A stretch of DNA of 64,000 bases from Sipunculus nudus (GCA_026874595.1 CM049307.1:42416362-42480361); one strand, 5' to 3'. Positions 50,414 to 63,924 are shown, numbered from the stretch's first letter. Notes: generated by a model not told the origin, from the sequence alone. Made by a program: numbers and translations.

Positions 50414-50565
50414 ATAAACCCAAACAGTAAGGCAGCAAACCAAGGGTTACAGGTCGGGGATTACGTGTACAAGATCAACCGCCAGAAAACAGAAGGACTG
50501 ACCCACAATGAGGCTCTCCAGCTAATAAAAAATGCCTCAAAACAGCTAGAACTAGAATTACAAAG
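50414..50565 (+). CDS. PDZ-domain exon (PDLIM/Zasp/synaptopodin-2 type)
   Basis: The frame begins INPNSKAANQGLQVGDYVYK and continues INRQKTEGLTHNEALQLIK, then NASKQLELELQR. This is the second half of a PDZ domain: the P-x-S-K-A-A turn, G-L-x-V-G-D strand, I-N core, T-H-x-E-A helix start with its peptide-contacting His, and the closing L-x-L-x-L-x-R strand. In PDLIM, Zasp/LDB3 and synaptopodin-2 proteins the domain is likewise split just before this segment. These proteins anchor alpha-actinin at Z-discs or actin cables. The acceptor TTTTCTTTTACAG and donor CAAAG|GTAAGG are strong. The exon starts in phase 0 and ends two bases into an Arg codon. LIM or ZM segments were not seen, so the exact family member is undecided. 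Confidence 0.9.
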
Positions 50566-53500
50566 GTAAGGCCAAATGACTTTTGCAACTTTCTTCAGAC
50601 AGGTCATTTTTCAAGGGTGAATGGGATGTGGTAGGAGTATTTGATGCTTTGGAATTTAATCTTTAATCTGGGAAGGCCATGCCCCACGGCCATGTTTATT
50701 TCACAAACAAGTTTGTCCTCAGTGTTATGACCCAGGTATGGGGAAGAATGCACACTGGGGACCCACAGGTATGGTACACAGTACACAGAGCCCAGTTGAT
50801 GCAAGGATAATCGTGTGTTCCTGTCCTGTCACCTCGTCCAAAACAGAAATGGATTTCAACAGATGTACGAAGTCCTTAGTTAAGACAGCATTAATAAAAG
50901 GAGCAAGTTACCTCCAAACACAAAAAATTATGAAATAAAAATATAATGGCAGATTATGCATTACTTATGGCATTGATCCTGTGATACAGGTTTTATTTTG
51001 TTTTTGTAACACATTACCAAAGGTAAATACTAAGCCAGTGTTATTGAGAATCACATATATGGGATTGCTAGATACAAAGCACATTCCATCTCTCTGGGTA
51101 AAGCTTTCTTCTTTTAAGAGCCAGATACCCCAGTAGGCATAAAAAGTAACTTTAGATGCCTGCCATGCCAGAAGCCTGAGTCAAGGCGATCCTCATGTAC
51201 TGACTGACGGAGCTGGTAAGGTCAGTCCTGAAAGTGACCTTGCTTGCCCACTGTCCAAATATTTCTTGTTCTGGCCTGGCCCTGGTGCATTACCGCCCAA
51301 TATAACACACATAAACAAGCACAGATTATGTCAATAATGAATGCTACAGGTTGGCCATATGCTGGCTACAGTTTCTGGTTAAACCCTTGGTGGCTCAGTA
51401 TGAAATATAACAAATAAATTCTAAAGACACTAAATGGTGAACTTTCTTCACACGATCCCGTGGGAGGAGTTCCCTGGGCTGTATGTTTGCTTTGAGGGCT
51501 GTTTATTTTTGGAATGTGGCACATAAAAAATATCACAGGCTCCCGGAGGTAAAAATAGTTCCTAGAAAGCAGAGAAAATTCCTGGCACACATGTGAGGGG
51601 GTTATACATACTGTAGCAGATGTGAGGTTTTTCAGAGTCCCCAGCGGGAGCTGGTTGTAGCGATGTAATCTTTCATTCAAGGTGTGCTCTGTATAGTAAA
51701 TCATAAGACATCAGCAGCGAAGATGAACTGAAATCTGCCATATGTTACATAAAGAACATCAGGATCACTGTGTAAACACCTCCGCATATATGTAAAGATA
51801 AAATAATTTCTTGTCAGAGGTTGAAATATATCTTCTTTTTGGCTGTACTAATCAACAGATTCCTGGTCAGAGTTTGAAAAAAATCTCTCTAATCAAATAA
51901 TCAGGTATTTCAGTTGTATTTGTGAGTAAATTGGGTCAGAGATACCTATGGTTTAATCCCCTCATTTCTTATGATCTACCTTGAGGACTAAATGAACACT
52001 GCATGGTATATAGGCTTAGACCATTTCAAAACATTTAATAATCTATTTTATCATAAAACAATCTGCATTTGATTGTAGCTGTTTAAAATTCACCTTTCTA
52101 TAAGTAATAAAGTGGCACTAAGCCCCAGATGAAGACAGATGATTTAAATATCAGAAAATAAATATAAAGACTACTGGACACAGTGACTATAATTCCTGTT
52201 TTAATTAAAGGGACATAATCAGGAGCAGTATTATAACTACTCTTTCACACCATCAGTTTTGCTTTATACAAACATTTTGGGGCAAAACCATCCTGGCACA
52301 CAGTCTCAGTACCTCACATATGGCTGTTTAACACCTTGTTATGGCTCTGCGTTTTGGTAAACACAGTCCGCGTGTGTTTTTCTACCATAACAAGGCCGTG
52401 TGACCAGAGGTCTGATTGTGAGCCACAAAACACGATGTTTCAGCCAGTAGGAACATGTATTACATTTTTTGGCCAAGATAAAAGGTCATCTCCTGATTGA
52501 CACTTATTGTGGCCCGGTGCTGCATGCGCTGTGTTTATGTTTCACCTTCGATCACGCCCAGTCCACTGTTTTTAACACTTGTTAACAGTTTACAGGAGTA
52601 AGCAAACGCTTTCAAGGCAATATTTTGGTAATTACAAATTTATTTTAAAGAGAAGAAGCTATTTTTTTTGTGTGAATTCAACATGCTTTATAGGTGATTG
52701 GGCCCCTTTAAAATTTATCTGTACAGGAACAGCCTGGACACATGATGATCATTTGATTCAAACCTCACAATATAATCATCGTGTAGGCTGATGTAGTTGT
52801 TTAGTTTAATTCCAGCCATGCTGAATAACTTAAACACTGACCTGCACTCAATTTTAATTATTTTTAAACATACTATATTAGTCTTTAATGCAGTGGAGGT
52901 CATGTGCAGTTCAGTCATGAAGTCCAAATAAGTGTCCATGAGATGCTTCAAGGTCAGGGGATTACAGAACGTTACGGGATCAAAGGGAAGGATTTTCATT
53001 GGATGAGTGAGCATTGTAATAGCTGAACAAAAACCTCATTAATAACAACTGTCATTATTCATACTGTCTGTCACACATGGGCGCTGTGGTGTGTGTGCCG
53101 ACCAGATTTATGGGGTCTGATAATATCCCCCTCCGCCTACACACCCTGGCAGCCCAGGGCCGTCCTTAAACCCCCCTCCCCTGGGCTGGTGGTTGTTCTT
53201 CATATTGATCAGACTGTAAAGCCGGCGGGTCAGTAAACTGTTTTGATTTTGTGTGGAATCACACATGGCCATTCCAGACATGCTGGTGGGCCGTTTACAA
53301 TAATTCTGCAGCCGCAACCAGGTAACATATGGCATTGTGGTCTTTGCTGATGAGGGGCCCAAAAAACATGCATCTTGTTGAGTACCTGACCAGCAGTGAA
53401 GGACTGTGAGAGCCTGACTCTGTGATTCAGGCCTTGAGGACTTGGACGGCTCTGTGTTACATGGTCTGGTGGGGGATTAGTAAATATTTGCATGCCCTGT

Positions 53501-54734
53501 ATGTGTACACTTTCCTGGCATCAGGAAAGGGAATTTCTTTGGCCACATGTGACCAGTAGACTTAAGCATCGTCAGGTAGGTTGGCTTTTGGAATGATCTC
53601 ATTCTGACAGTCTAGTCTATTCTTATGAATCAGTGGTTACTACAGGTCTGTTAAAATATTTATTGTGCTTTTGCTTCATACCAATATTGTATTGTATCTT
53701 TTGTGAAAAAAAAACAGATTCTGCTCATGGTCATTCAAGACTATATCTTGAAAATTCATTCACAATTTTGTCTTACATCAAGGTGTTCATGTTATAGCCA
53801 ATTAAGAGAATGTAATTAGAAAAACCTGAAGGAACATAGAACATGCAGGGCCATGTGAGAAATTGGAAATGGTCATAATATTTATGTTATCATATGTGAT
53901 GCTATAAATGGATTTCAAAAAGTAAAATTTTTTCTGTGAATCAGTATATACATAAAGCAGTTTCACCAAGACTTGTAAATTCAGTGTGTAACAATAAGGG
54001 TCGATATTCCCTCATATATCCTAGAGAACCTTTTCAGAAATATATTAAGGATCATTGAAATTAGTATACATTTATTATGTTTATAAAATATTGACGGTAT
54101 AAATTGGAAGTCAACTTTGAAAGAACGAAAGACAGAAAGAAAGGCCAGTAAACTTTTTTGTTTGAATAAAAGATTTTACATGCAGTTTGAAAAAGCAGAA
54201 CCACAGTACCTAATGGAAGTACAAGGCATATATTGTATAATAAATATATATATGGAACAATTGCATAATGAAAAGTCTCATATACAGATAATGGGGAAAA
54301 AAACATTGTCTGTTATGGTTATCATAAATATTTCATTGAACATATTGGGTTCAAAATAAATTTTAGATGAACTTTAATATCAAAGCAGGGTCATGAAATA
54401 AATTATCAGCAAAATGCTTGTTATGCCCCTCATGATTCTGTTCAAGGTTTCTTTCGGCTCTGGTCTCTGTTCGGAACAGTTTGTTGGAGTTCTCATGTGG
54501 CCATAAATGAGCCAGAATATACAGACAGCGACCCCGTGGTTATAAAATTTTGATGGTCATGTTTTCTGATAGCAGTCATAAACATGCTGTAGGGAAAATG
54601 TTATAGTTTCCAGTCAGTACTGTTTAATGTTTGCTCTCCAGAGGTTGAAATCATAAAGAGTCTACTGGCTCAGTGCTTGTCTATTTAAACTGACTTTTGT
54701 TAGTTTTGCATTATGAATTGGTTATATGCTTCAG
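50566..54734. other. Probable intron downstream of the PDZ exon
   Basis: Starts GTAAGGCC. No exon could be supported. At about 53150-53185 the minus strand reads GGTTTAAGGACGGCCCTG, resembling one end of a hAT-type element without a visible partner. Confidence 0.5.
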
Positions 54735-56455
54735 TTTTTAGCTCAGCTGACTATAAGTCATCTGAGCTATAGTCGTGGTCCATTGTCCGTTGTCCGTCCG
54801 TCCGTAGATGTGGCACGTTTTGAAACCGTAAGACCTAGGAATCCAAAATTCGGCGAAATGTTAGATGTCCCAAAGATCTCCTACCAAGCCGAAAACTGGG
54901 TCTTTTCGACTTTGTTCCTTTGAGAAATTAAGGAAAAACCTCAATTTTTTATTAAAAACCTATTTTCACACTTCAAGACTGCCTAATATAAAAACCACTC
55001 ATCTGTTTTTCCTCATATTTACCATAAATATTCCTCTATATAGTTCCTATGTACATTCAAGAAATTATGTCTGTATTATATAATTTAAAAAAATTATGGA
55101 CCCAAACATAATGCATTTTGTAAAAAATCAGGAAAGATATCTGATCACTTAACACAAACATTTTAAAGCTATGGACCTTTTTTCCAGTAATATAACTTTA
55201 ATTAATCAAAATTAAATTGTATACCCAAAATTAGATGAAAATCTTTTAAATTTTTTAAAAATATTAATAAAAATAAAAAATTGGTACCTCATATTTTGCC
55301 CAACTTTGACCATGGCACATTTTTTTCCTGTAAGTACTGTGGATTTAATTTTCACAGCATGTTTTTGTTACCTTTTCAACTGTTAACACCTAAAATTTGA
55401 AACCAGTTGATCAAAAACTGTAGATTTTATTCAAGTTTTCAAGCACCATGTAACATATTGTTTACATCAAGCTAGTGTTATGCAGTTTGCAAGGGCTCAG
55501 CTCCCGAGCTTCAGCTCTTAGTTCCTTAAATTCGGCATACAGCTAGATGTCTCCAAAATCCCCTTCCATCCCAAGAATTTGGTCACTAGGACTTAATACC
55601 TTTAAGATATTAATGAAAAACTTCATTTTTCCATTAAAAACCCACTGTTACACTTCAAGACTACCTAACATCAAAACCACTGATCTGACTTTAATCATAA
55701 ATAATATACATATTTTTCATTCTCTATGCACATGCCAGAATGATGTCAGTATTGCGTAATTGTTTTAAGTTATGGGCCCTAACATAATGCACTTTGTAAA
55801 AAATCAAGAAATATATTTTCTCCCTTAACAAGGGGATTGCTGAAGCTAGAGATTTTTTGTCAGGGATGTAACATTATTTAATCAAGATTCAATTGAATAC
55901 CCAAAATTAGTTATGAATTTTTCAAAATTTATAAGTTATTAGTATAAATGTAAAATAAGTAACTTAAATTTTGCCCAACTTTGACCATGGCACGTTTGTT
56001 TCCTGTGAGCACTGTTGATATAATTTTCATATCATGCACACATAAGGATTTCAGCTTTTAATTTTAGAAAGCTGAAAGAAATTGGCCAAAAATTGTAGCT
56101 TTTATTAATGTTTTTATGAGACCCTGTCAGACTTTGGCTCTCTCCAGCCCCTCTTGAGTCACCTGTATGTTGACCTTGTTGAACTTTCAGCAAATTATGC
56201 ATGCTTGAGGCCAGGCATACACAGGAATCCAGGCAGCTTATGGCCAGCCACAGTTGATCCAGGTGTCCAACCCAACTCATCTAGTAGTTTTAACCAACTA
56301 CATAACAATAAACAATAAATTAATAAATTTTTATTGGTTTTTAATAAAAAATTAAAGAAAAATAGAAAAGGAATTTGTTAGTTTATAATAACAGAAAATT
56401 AACTTGCAGTTACTGATGATATAAGAATCTTGTATCGATGGATAGAATGTCACGT

Positions 56456-56505
56456 ATTCCAAATAACACCATGCAGTCACATTCCAAATAACACCATGCA
56501 GTCAC
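56456..56505 (+). repeat. Perfect 25-bp tandem duplication
   Basis: ATTCCAAATAACACCATGCA plus GTCAC occurs twice without a mismatch. Confidence 0.95.
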
Positions 56506-57336
56506 CTATGGTATTTTTCAGTTCAATTTTAATGATAAAGAAGTAAATCATATCATTCATTACTAATCATTAGGGATCATATGATGGAAATTAATGATAG
56601 ACAAAGATGCAGTTGATAATATTAATCTACATTCCTACTGTGTCTAGTGTGTACATTGATGTGAAATTAGTCCAAAATGAATTTACAGTTATTTTTTAAT
56701 ATAAATAAAAGCCATAAAACCAGGTACTTATGATCATTATTTAAATTTGTGAATTTTGTATATTCTGGATTCTCAACATCATTGTTTGGTGAAAACTGAA
56801 TAAATACCAGACAAGGTGCGAATACTTTGTATTTGTATTTAAATACGAATATGATTATGTACTCTATTATAAAATTTCTTGCATAAAGAATGGGAATTCA
56901 GGTAAAAATGAAAGTTTATGAATACCAGTGCAAATACTTTCAAAATGTATTCATGAATGCATTCATGAATATATTCTTTAATATTATTTTAATCATCATT
57001 TCAGTTATATTTCATTTTAAATAATCATATGATTTTCTTATTATTTTTAATAAAAATTATATTTGGGACAATATTTGTAATTTTTTTTAATTAATAGTTA
57101 AACCCTTATATTATATATTCTGCTGATAAGTTATATGGCCAAGCCAAAATCTGTTTGACAATAGTACTCCATTTGTTAATAAAATAAATGAAATCAATCC
57201 TCTTCCCTGTCTTCAAAGGTACTATCAAAATCATACATAAGCTAAACAACAACAACTCATAATACAGCTTATATTTATTACCACACAAAACCAGCATGTG
57301 CCTCATTTCTAAATAATATTTTTTTTATCATATTAA

Positions 57337-58181
57337 TAGTGTTGGGACGATATGGGTTTTTGATATCATGATAATTATTCAAATTTTATCGCGATATACC
57401 GTGATATCACGATATTTTCAATTATATATAATTGCATTAATAAGCCATCAATAATGATATTTATAACAACCACCTTTAAAGTCTTGACTTTATACAAGGG
57501 GTTAAGTATTAATATAATTTATACCTATTGTGCCAGTACCACAGAATGACTCATTAAGTGATGTAAGTTGCATGAAGGTCCTGCAGGTGCGCAAGCCTGA
57601 GGCGCGGGAAGTCCTGCCCCCATCGTTGAATCACGCTTGTCAGAACTTTCCATCAGTTTCCTATAGCTACATAAAAGCTGGAGAATCCCGGCGAATTTTC
57701 GGAGAGCGTGTCATACGAATCTTGGCTAAATATATCATCTCAATTTTATATGGCAAAATATGCAACCCGTATGGAATGTTCGATTCAGTGGTGACACTTT
57801 TATGTTGACATTTTCGTTCCATGCAATAAAAGCATAAATGCGTGTATTTATTGCTCTTTCATTATGTTATTTTCTCCTGGAATTCTCAAGCTTTTGTCCT
57901 TTCTGATTCATCCTGCTACATCCGGACATTTCCGACTAATCCCGAAGTCTGTAAGCACACGCTTCCACCCACATACGTGTATTCCAATACACGTGGTTTA
58001 TGAAAATAAATGCGATTCTTTGAAATAAATTTATTTTGAACTTCCAGGGCTAGCTTGTGAACCAAAATCATGAACAAAAATTGATATTGTGATATCGCGA
58101 TAATAGGAAAGTTGACGGTATGATAACCGTAGCGGTCATATATCGTGATAATACCGTATACCGGTAACCGTCCCAACCCTA
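57337..58181. mobile_element. Nested inverted-repeat transposon, about 845 bp
   Basis: Left end TAGTGTTGGGACGATAT; the complement of the right end is TAGGGTTGGGACGGTTACCG, so the ends match over about 14 of 16 bases. Subterminal regions are rich in GATAT/CGCGATA motifs on both sides and can pair further. Flanks ATCATATT and ATCATATA may be an 8-bp target duplication, which would fit hAT. The interior (57520-57880) is CpG-richer, with a 92-codon frame that I cannot assign. Confidence 0.6.
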
Positions 58182-58225
58182 ATCATATATAACAGCTGAG
58201 CGTCGTGACCCATAGGTCCCTTGTT

Positions 58226-61200
58226 GTATCTTTTAAAGAAGAAAAAAATTGTCACTTTAATAAGGGCACTGTTATATTTTATCTATTTTTAATGCAAATA
58301 AAAGCATAGTTTACATATGAAACTGTCTGATAAATAATTAGAGGATCAGAGGACTCCATGTAGGAGGTTGATAGATGTTTGAAACTGAGCAAACTGAAAA
58401 GAAATCTCAGAGATAATTTCTTTGGTAAAAAAAGGTTAAGAACATATAAGTATATGTAGGTTATTTGTGAACAATCAGCAGATCTTTGAAAAACTAGGAC
58501 AGAAAATTGAAATAATAAGTGAGGAAAGTTAAGCAGATGTATAAATTATTGATATTTTTATAATCACACAACTTAAACATGACATGAAATTTTCTGAGAG
58601 ATTGGTATATGGAATATGCAAATTTGAAGTCGTTGGTGGCACTTCTTAAGTTCTTACTAGAAACAAGCAGACCTCATAACAAAACATCCTGGATTTATTC
58701 AATCTAGCTGTGTTGTAAACAGTTGAATACAATCATGGGAATAAATGTTTCATCCACCCTTCAAGCGAACCGTTGATGATGCCATCAAAGACAGCATCAC
58801 ACATCTCATTAGAAATGTCACACAAGATGTTACAGGGATCATTTCACAACTCAATTTGTTCAGGTCCGCAAGTCACAGCCTTAGTACCAAGGAATTGCAA
58901 ATGGAATTAATTGGAGTGCTGGTCCCTTGTGAGTGTTTATTGATTATGGCAATAGCTTTGTCTAGATCACAGTCACATTACACTGATCTAATCGGACTGG
59001 AACTGACCAGTTAATGCATGCTTAGTGGTGGAAGCCTGTTTATATTAACCAGAAAGTACACTGTACTTACACTGGCTTACAGGGATCTGCCCAGTTCTGG
59101 TCAGGGATCTTAACGAGTGTCTCGGGGAAATGATTTTGATCTGAGTTCAATAACTCTGCACACAAGGGGTGACATGCATCTAAAAATGAACTACCAGTCT
59201 TGGTCAATGAAAAATATCTGCTATGGCTTCTGTTACATAATCGCCCATTTACATTAATCCTATGATAATGAGTGGCAAAGTTAAAATAATATCAGGTTTA
59301 AAACTGCCAGAATATTGATATGTATGTTAATGAGTGATGTTCATTTTATATATGGGCTATGTGGTATTAATTTTATCACATTCTGTGTAGCACTGTTGTT
59401 CAGTGAATCATCATACCATGAGGATACAAGGTCAGAATTGTTCATACTGTCTGGTTCAGAAAATTTAATTGGTGTGAAATAAGGATTAAAACCAGTGTGG
59501 ATCATCTGATTGATTACATTCTGCAAAGAGAGAAATATGAAAGTAACAGGTAGCACACAGGGGGATTTGAACATCAAGTTCCTTGGCAGTTTAAATTCCA
59601 TCAAAATGCAAAGGGCCAATTATTTTCTGCTAAAAACGTCTGGAAAATATCACAGATGGCATACCATGCATGTAAGGGCCTGATGTAGCCTACAGTGAAT
59701 GTGTACACGGACACACAAAAATAATTTATCATTCCGTATTGAAACAGTAAAGATGTGCAAATTTTAGGTTCATACCAATATTGCATTAGAACAATAGAAA
59801 TACAATCCCCCACACGTGAGTAATAGATTTTTACACACACAGACAGACAGCTTGAAGACACAATATTCATGTAAAACCAGCTGAAGTAGCACCATAATAT
59901 CATTTCACTATAATATTGAACACCATCAGTGTTTTTGTCACAGTGAAATTTCACTGAGCGCACAAAGTGTGAACTATGGGGATTGGTGCATCATGGATTT
60001 ACATAGAGTCCCTGCTGACTGCCAGGGATATAGGCTGGGCCTCTAACAGATGGTGGCCCTGACTAAGGATTGGTCAGATAAACCATATGGTGCAGCCTGC
60101 AGGACCGCTGGAGTGGTCATCTGGCATCCAGCCATGTAATCACTGCTGGAATTTCATGGAAATATGTGGTCACAGGAATAGGGGTATTTAAACTCCACAC
60201 AGAGCCAATAACAGAGCCAATAAATAAACTGCATCAAAAAAAGATAAATACAGAACACTCAGTAACATGATGATTGTGTATAGTAAAATATAGAACACTG
60301 ATTCACTTACTGTTGGTGTAAGATACTTTTATGCTTGATTTAATCTGTACAGAGCTTATCTGGTTATTTACTTTAACATCATAAATGGAAAATGTATATA
60401 GTTTCCAGAATTGGCTTTACACGCAGACGTGCCAGTATAAGCAGGTCCCAGCTAGTCAGTTTCTGTCACAAGGTTGTCCGTGGTTGACTTTTTAGCTTTA
60501 TTTATCTATTTGTAAAAAATATCTTGCTTTAAGTTCAACTTATTGATCATTGTGATTTTTCTCTAACTGTGTGTGCAGACAGTGCAGTGTTGAAACCAGG
60601 TCAGCCGGGTGATTTATTTTCATTAGACAATATAGAGTACAAAATTTCTCAAAACTCCTAGCCCCTCCACCCAGAGCTATATCAAGGAACTCTGATCATG
60701 GCCTCACTCTCAGGGGTTTCCAGGTTACCAGGGTCCCATACTCACTACACCTGAAAGTTGTTACAGGTTGTGAACAGGTAGGAACTTTTACCTGCTGATT
60801 AATGTTTAAGATAAGAATGAATATCACACAGGTATGTCAGGCTGTCATTATAGTATACTACAGTACAGATCTTACACTGATCACTATCTGACTTGTATTG
60901 TAAATCAGACAATGATTAATATCATCCTAACTCAAGAAGTATGTATTAGAATTTTTTTGCACCTTAAAATTTGTTTGGGGCAGAAGCTTGGAAGCAATAG
61001 TATTTTTATGCATTAGGTCATTATACAGTTTTATGCAATTAAATTGACCTTTCATGAAACTTCAAGAAACAACATATTCCATTACACAATTGATTATCTG
61101 GATGGTGCTGTTTATTCATTGAATTAACGTGGAGTGTGGATATACACAGTTCATAATAGCAGCTTTCCATGGTGGTCCTGGCCAGTAACACCAATGTTGT

Positions 61201-63061
61201 TTATTGTTAAGTTATTAGGTTGTAAATGTGACGACCTTGTTAAAATATGTTTAGAAAAATATGAAAGGTAAACAACTTATCACAGCAAAATGTTCAGTGT
61301 AATATGTAGCATTGAATATTAATAAAAAAAACTTGTATTTAGAAAGTTGGTTGCTGCAGACTAGACAGACTTTATTGAAACCTGTGTTTTAGATGACCAA
61401 ACTGTAATTATCCTGAGTGAAGGGAAAAGGGACAAATTTTTCCGTGACATCAGTAGTCATCTCAACAATGCACAAGATGGTATACACACCGGTACATTCT
61501 CTTTACTTTATGTCAGGTTGTAATTTTTCATTACAGGCCCCTTACCGCAGTCACTTGACATTCCTGTGTTGCACGTTTGCTCTAACAGGAACATGTGATG
61601 ACTTGACGCTTTTTAAGGGGTAATAAAAAGTCTCAACTACCGAAGGCCCAGGTGGAGCTAACCACACCAGCAGGAGACCCGAGACTGTGGTTTTTGCACA
61701 TGAGGGAAATCAGATTTATTGAACAGTTTGTTTTACTCAGCACCCAAGCCAGGAGCCTGATTTTGAATACAATAAGCACCATTGATTGGTTTTCTCTTTA
61801 AAAATTGTTGACCCAAGAAACTAATTTGTTACCATTAAATTTATGGCCACCCAAGCATCCTACCGTACTATAATTTGATGATTTGAGTGTGGTCCAAAAA
61901 AGCGTTATTCCGCTCTAAACTTTGCCGATACACATCCCCATGCCATCATTAACTCCTCAGACAGATTCTCACCTGGAAGTTGTGCTCAGGGTATTCTCAT
62001 GTCACACCCATGCACCCTATTGAACCCTGACAGGTTTATTTCTCCCAGTATCCTGGAACTACTCATCGGGGCTGCCATTTTGCATACACACTAAAACCTG
62101 GATATCACAGGTTGCAAGTTGAAATCATGGGTATACTGCTAATATTTTAAATTTGAAATAAAAAATAATAATTTTTTATTGTTTATTGCATTTATTTTAA
62201 GATAGAGGATTGAAGAAAAACTGTTTTTAAATTGTCTCCTAATTATTGTAGAATGTATATTGTATCCATGTAAAGTTATCAGCTGTGGAAAATTCTTTTT
62301 CAAGTGCTGTCATTTGAAAAATCATGCAGTCAATATACGATGCATGATCTAAAATAAGAAATTAAATGATACAGTAAATTATGATAGTATATTTATCAGT
62401 ATATTGTTGGGTTATGTTCCAGCCTGGTAGGTCATCCTGGTCACCTGAGGCAGTAGAACATTAAGATCAATCATAGGGGTCACTTGTTTGATTCAGAGCT
62501 AATGAAGGCAATCTAGGCCACCAGATGTTATGAATTTGTTGCCCTTTGGGTGGGTTATGTAGCCCACGGCCAGTGAAGATGCCTACACATCATGCCCTGT
62601 TTGTTATGATAACAGTGATAACAGAGTCTGTGAGTGATTTTCAGCCTTGTTATCACAAGGTTTACCAGATATTGCTTTGCCCTGCTGAATCATCTCTGCA
62701 TCAGCATCAGACCCTCTGATTTCCCACTGTGACAGCCCACCAACCATGCAGCCGCTGCTATACTTCACATCTGATTACACCACCTACAATGGGGTCACAC
62801 AAACTCTGTTTATTTGTTGACATACAGAGGAACCCCTGTTGATGGCCACCTGTCTGCCAGAGGCCTGCACCAAGTGATTTAGAATGTTACTCAATGGGTG
62901 ATCTTTAAACAAAATCATAAAAATTGTAAAAATTCACCAGAACTTCTTTATTATGAAATAAAATCAATAGTAATGGTTAAAACATGAAAAAATGCCATTA
63001 TATGTATAAATCAAAGATATTGGGGTGGGGGGGTGGATCGTATCAATCTCATTAATATGAA
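58226..63061. other. Non-coding stretch; weak exon-like segments only
   Basis: The 120-codon minus-strand frame at 59601-59963 shows no domain. A plus-strand segment at about 61393-61514 reads DDQTVIILSEGKRDKFFRDI between GTTTTAG and CAG|GTTGTA, but the donor is poor. A following acceptor ATTTTTCATTACAG (ending near 61537) has two competing frames. I leave all of these unannotated. Confidence 0.45.
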
Positions 63062-63331
63062 CAGGGCTTGACATTAAGGGTTAACCACTTACCTGGGGCA
63101 AGTGAAAATTCCAGAAAATAGTGGAAGGACAACAAAAAGTCACCTCTTACTTGCCTTACATGGCAAGTGGGTTCAGCATAAACCTTTATCCAAAGGCCTG
63201 AAAAAGGATGTTTGTGTTCTTAAATAAAAGCTGTCTTTATAGGGCAAGTGAAAGTTCATGCAGGGCCCGTAACAGCTAGGTGTTACTTGCCGGACTGGGC
63301 ACATACTTTCAAAAGATAATGTCGAGCCCTG
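63062..63331. mobile_element. hAT-like MITE 'CAGGGCTTGACATT', copy B
   Basis: Left end CAGGGCTTGACATT, right end AATGTCGAGCCCTG, one mismatch between them. Same internal order as the copy at 40641-40914 (CTTACCTGGGGCAAGTGAAA, GTGGAAGGACAAC, CTTGCCGGACTGGGCA). 270 bp. No intact target duplication is visible. Confidence 0.7.
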
Positions 63332-63924
63332 ATGAGCAGGATGAGGATTGTACAAACAAAAAATGAAGGATTACACAACCTGATGCATCAACACATAAGT
63401 CATGTGACCAGAATAAGTTTGACTATTGCATATTTTTATTATGTCATGTAACATTCAAATACTGCCCTTTGCCTTACCATCTCAAACTGCTGTACAAATA
63501 ATATTCTGTGTTAGCAGGTGTGTCTTTTTTATCTTGACTTAGTATATGTAATGTGTATTAGTGTCAGATTTGATGAAGGTCCATCAAAAAGGGATATCTC
63601 CTTTGAATTTAGATATGTATTGATATCAGTAAAAATGAGCCAGTGATATTTTATGTTTGACCCATGTTAAATTGTCTCCATTGCTTCAGGCATGTGTTAC
63701 TCACAGTGGCTTACTTTCTTTGTTGGACCATACTGTGAATTATGTTCACTTTTCCTATGGCAGTATTTTCCATGTTCACAAATCAAATCAGATCACTGTA
63801 AACATTGCTTGGGCCTGATTTAACTAAGGAAAGCTGTGGTCCGTCAGCAAGTTTTTCCTTCATCTGGCAATGTGCCGTCATGCAGGTGCTCTCGTTCCGG
63901 CCAGCAGGCATGCTCCTGTTTCAG

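Larger units (their letters stand above)
54735..58225 (+). mobile_element. TTTTTAGCTCAGC-family element, long copy
   Basis: Starts TTTTTAGCTCAGCTGACTA, shares the GAGCTATAGTCGTGGTCCAT and GTCC tract with the 42210 copy, and ends CAGCTGAGC (58193-58201), GACCCATAGGTC and CCTTGTT. Two tandem, diverged versions of its body are present (about 54850-55370 and 55530-56060), each with a TTCGGC start, CACTTCAAGACT and TTTGACCATGGCAC. A separate inverted-repeat element (57337-58181) is nested just before the 3' end. No protein-coding transposition gene is seen. Confidence 0.6.

Noticed and set aside
53100-53200. GC-rich patch with minus-strand GGTTTAAGGACGGCCCTG, possible transposon end
   Set aside because: Only one end is visible; no inverted partner within a few hundred bases.
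57530-57808. 92-codon frame inside the nested inverted-repeat element
   Set aside because: Too short for a transposase and without its motifs; probably chance in a CpG-richer core.
59601-59963. 120-codon minus-strand frame, the longest in the window
   Set aside because: No recognisable domain, Tyr/Phe/Cys-rich as expected from AT-rich random sequence, no exon borders.
61393-61620. Two adjacent exon-like segments, the second followed by AATAAA
   Set aside because: The first has a weak donor and the second has two competing frames; joining them leads to an early stop.
62700-62820. ATG frame MQPLLYFTSDYTTYNGVTQT after ACCAACC
   Set aside because: Only 24 codons, no domain, and the surrounding bases show no consistent splice site.
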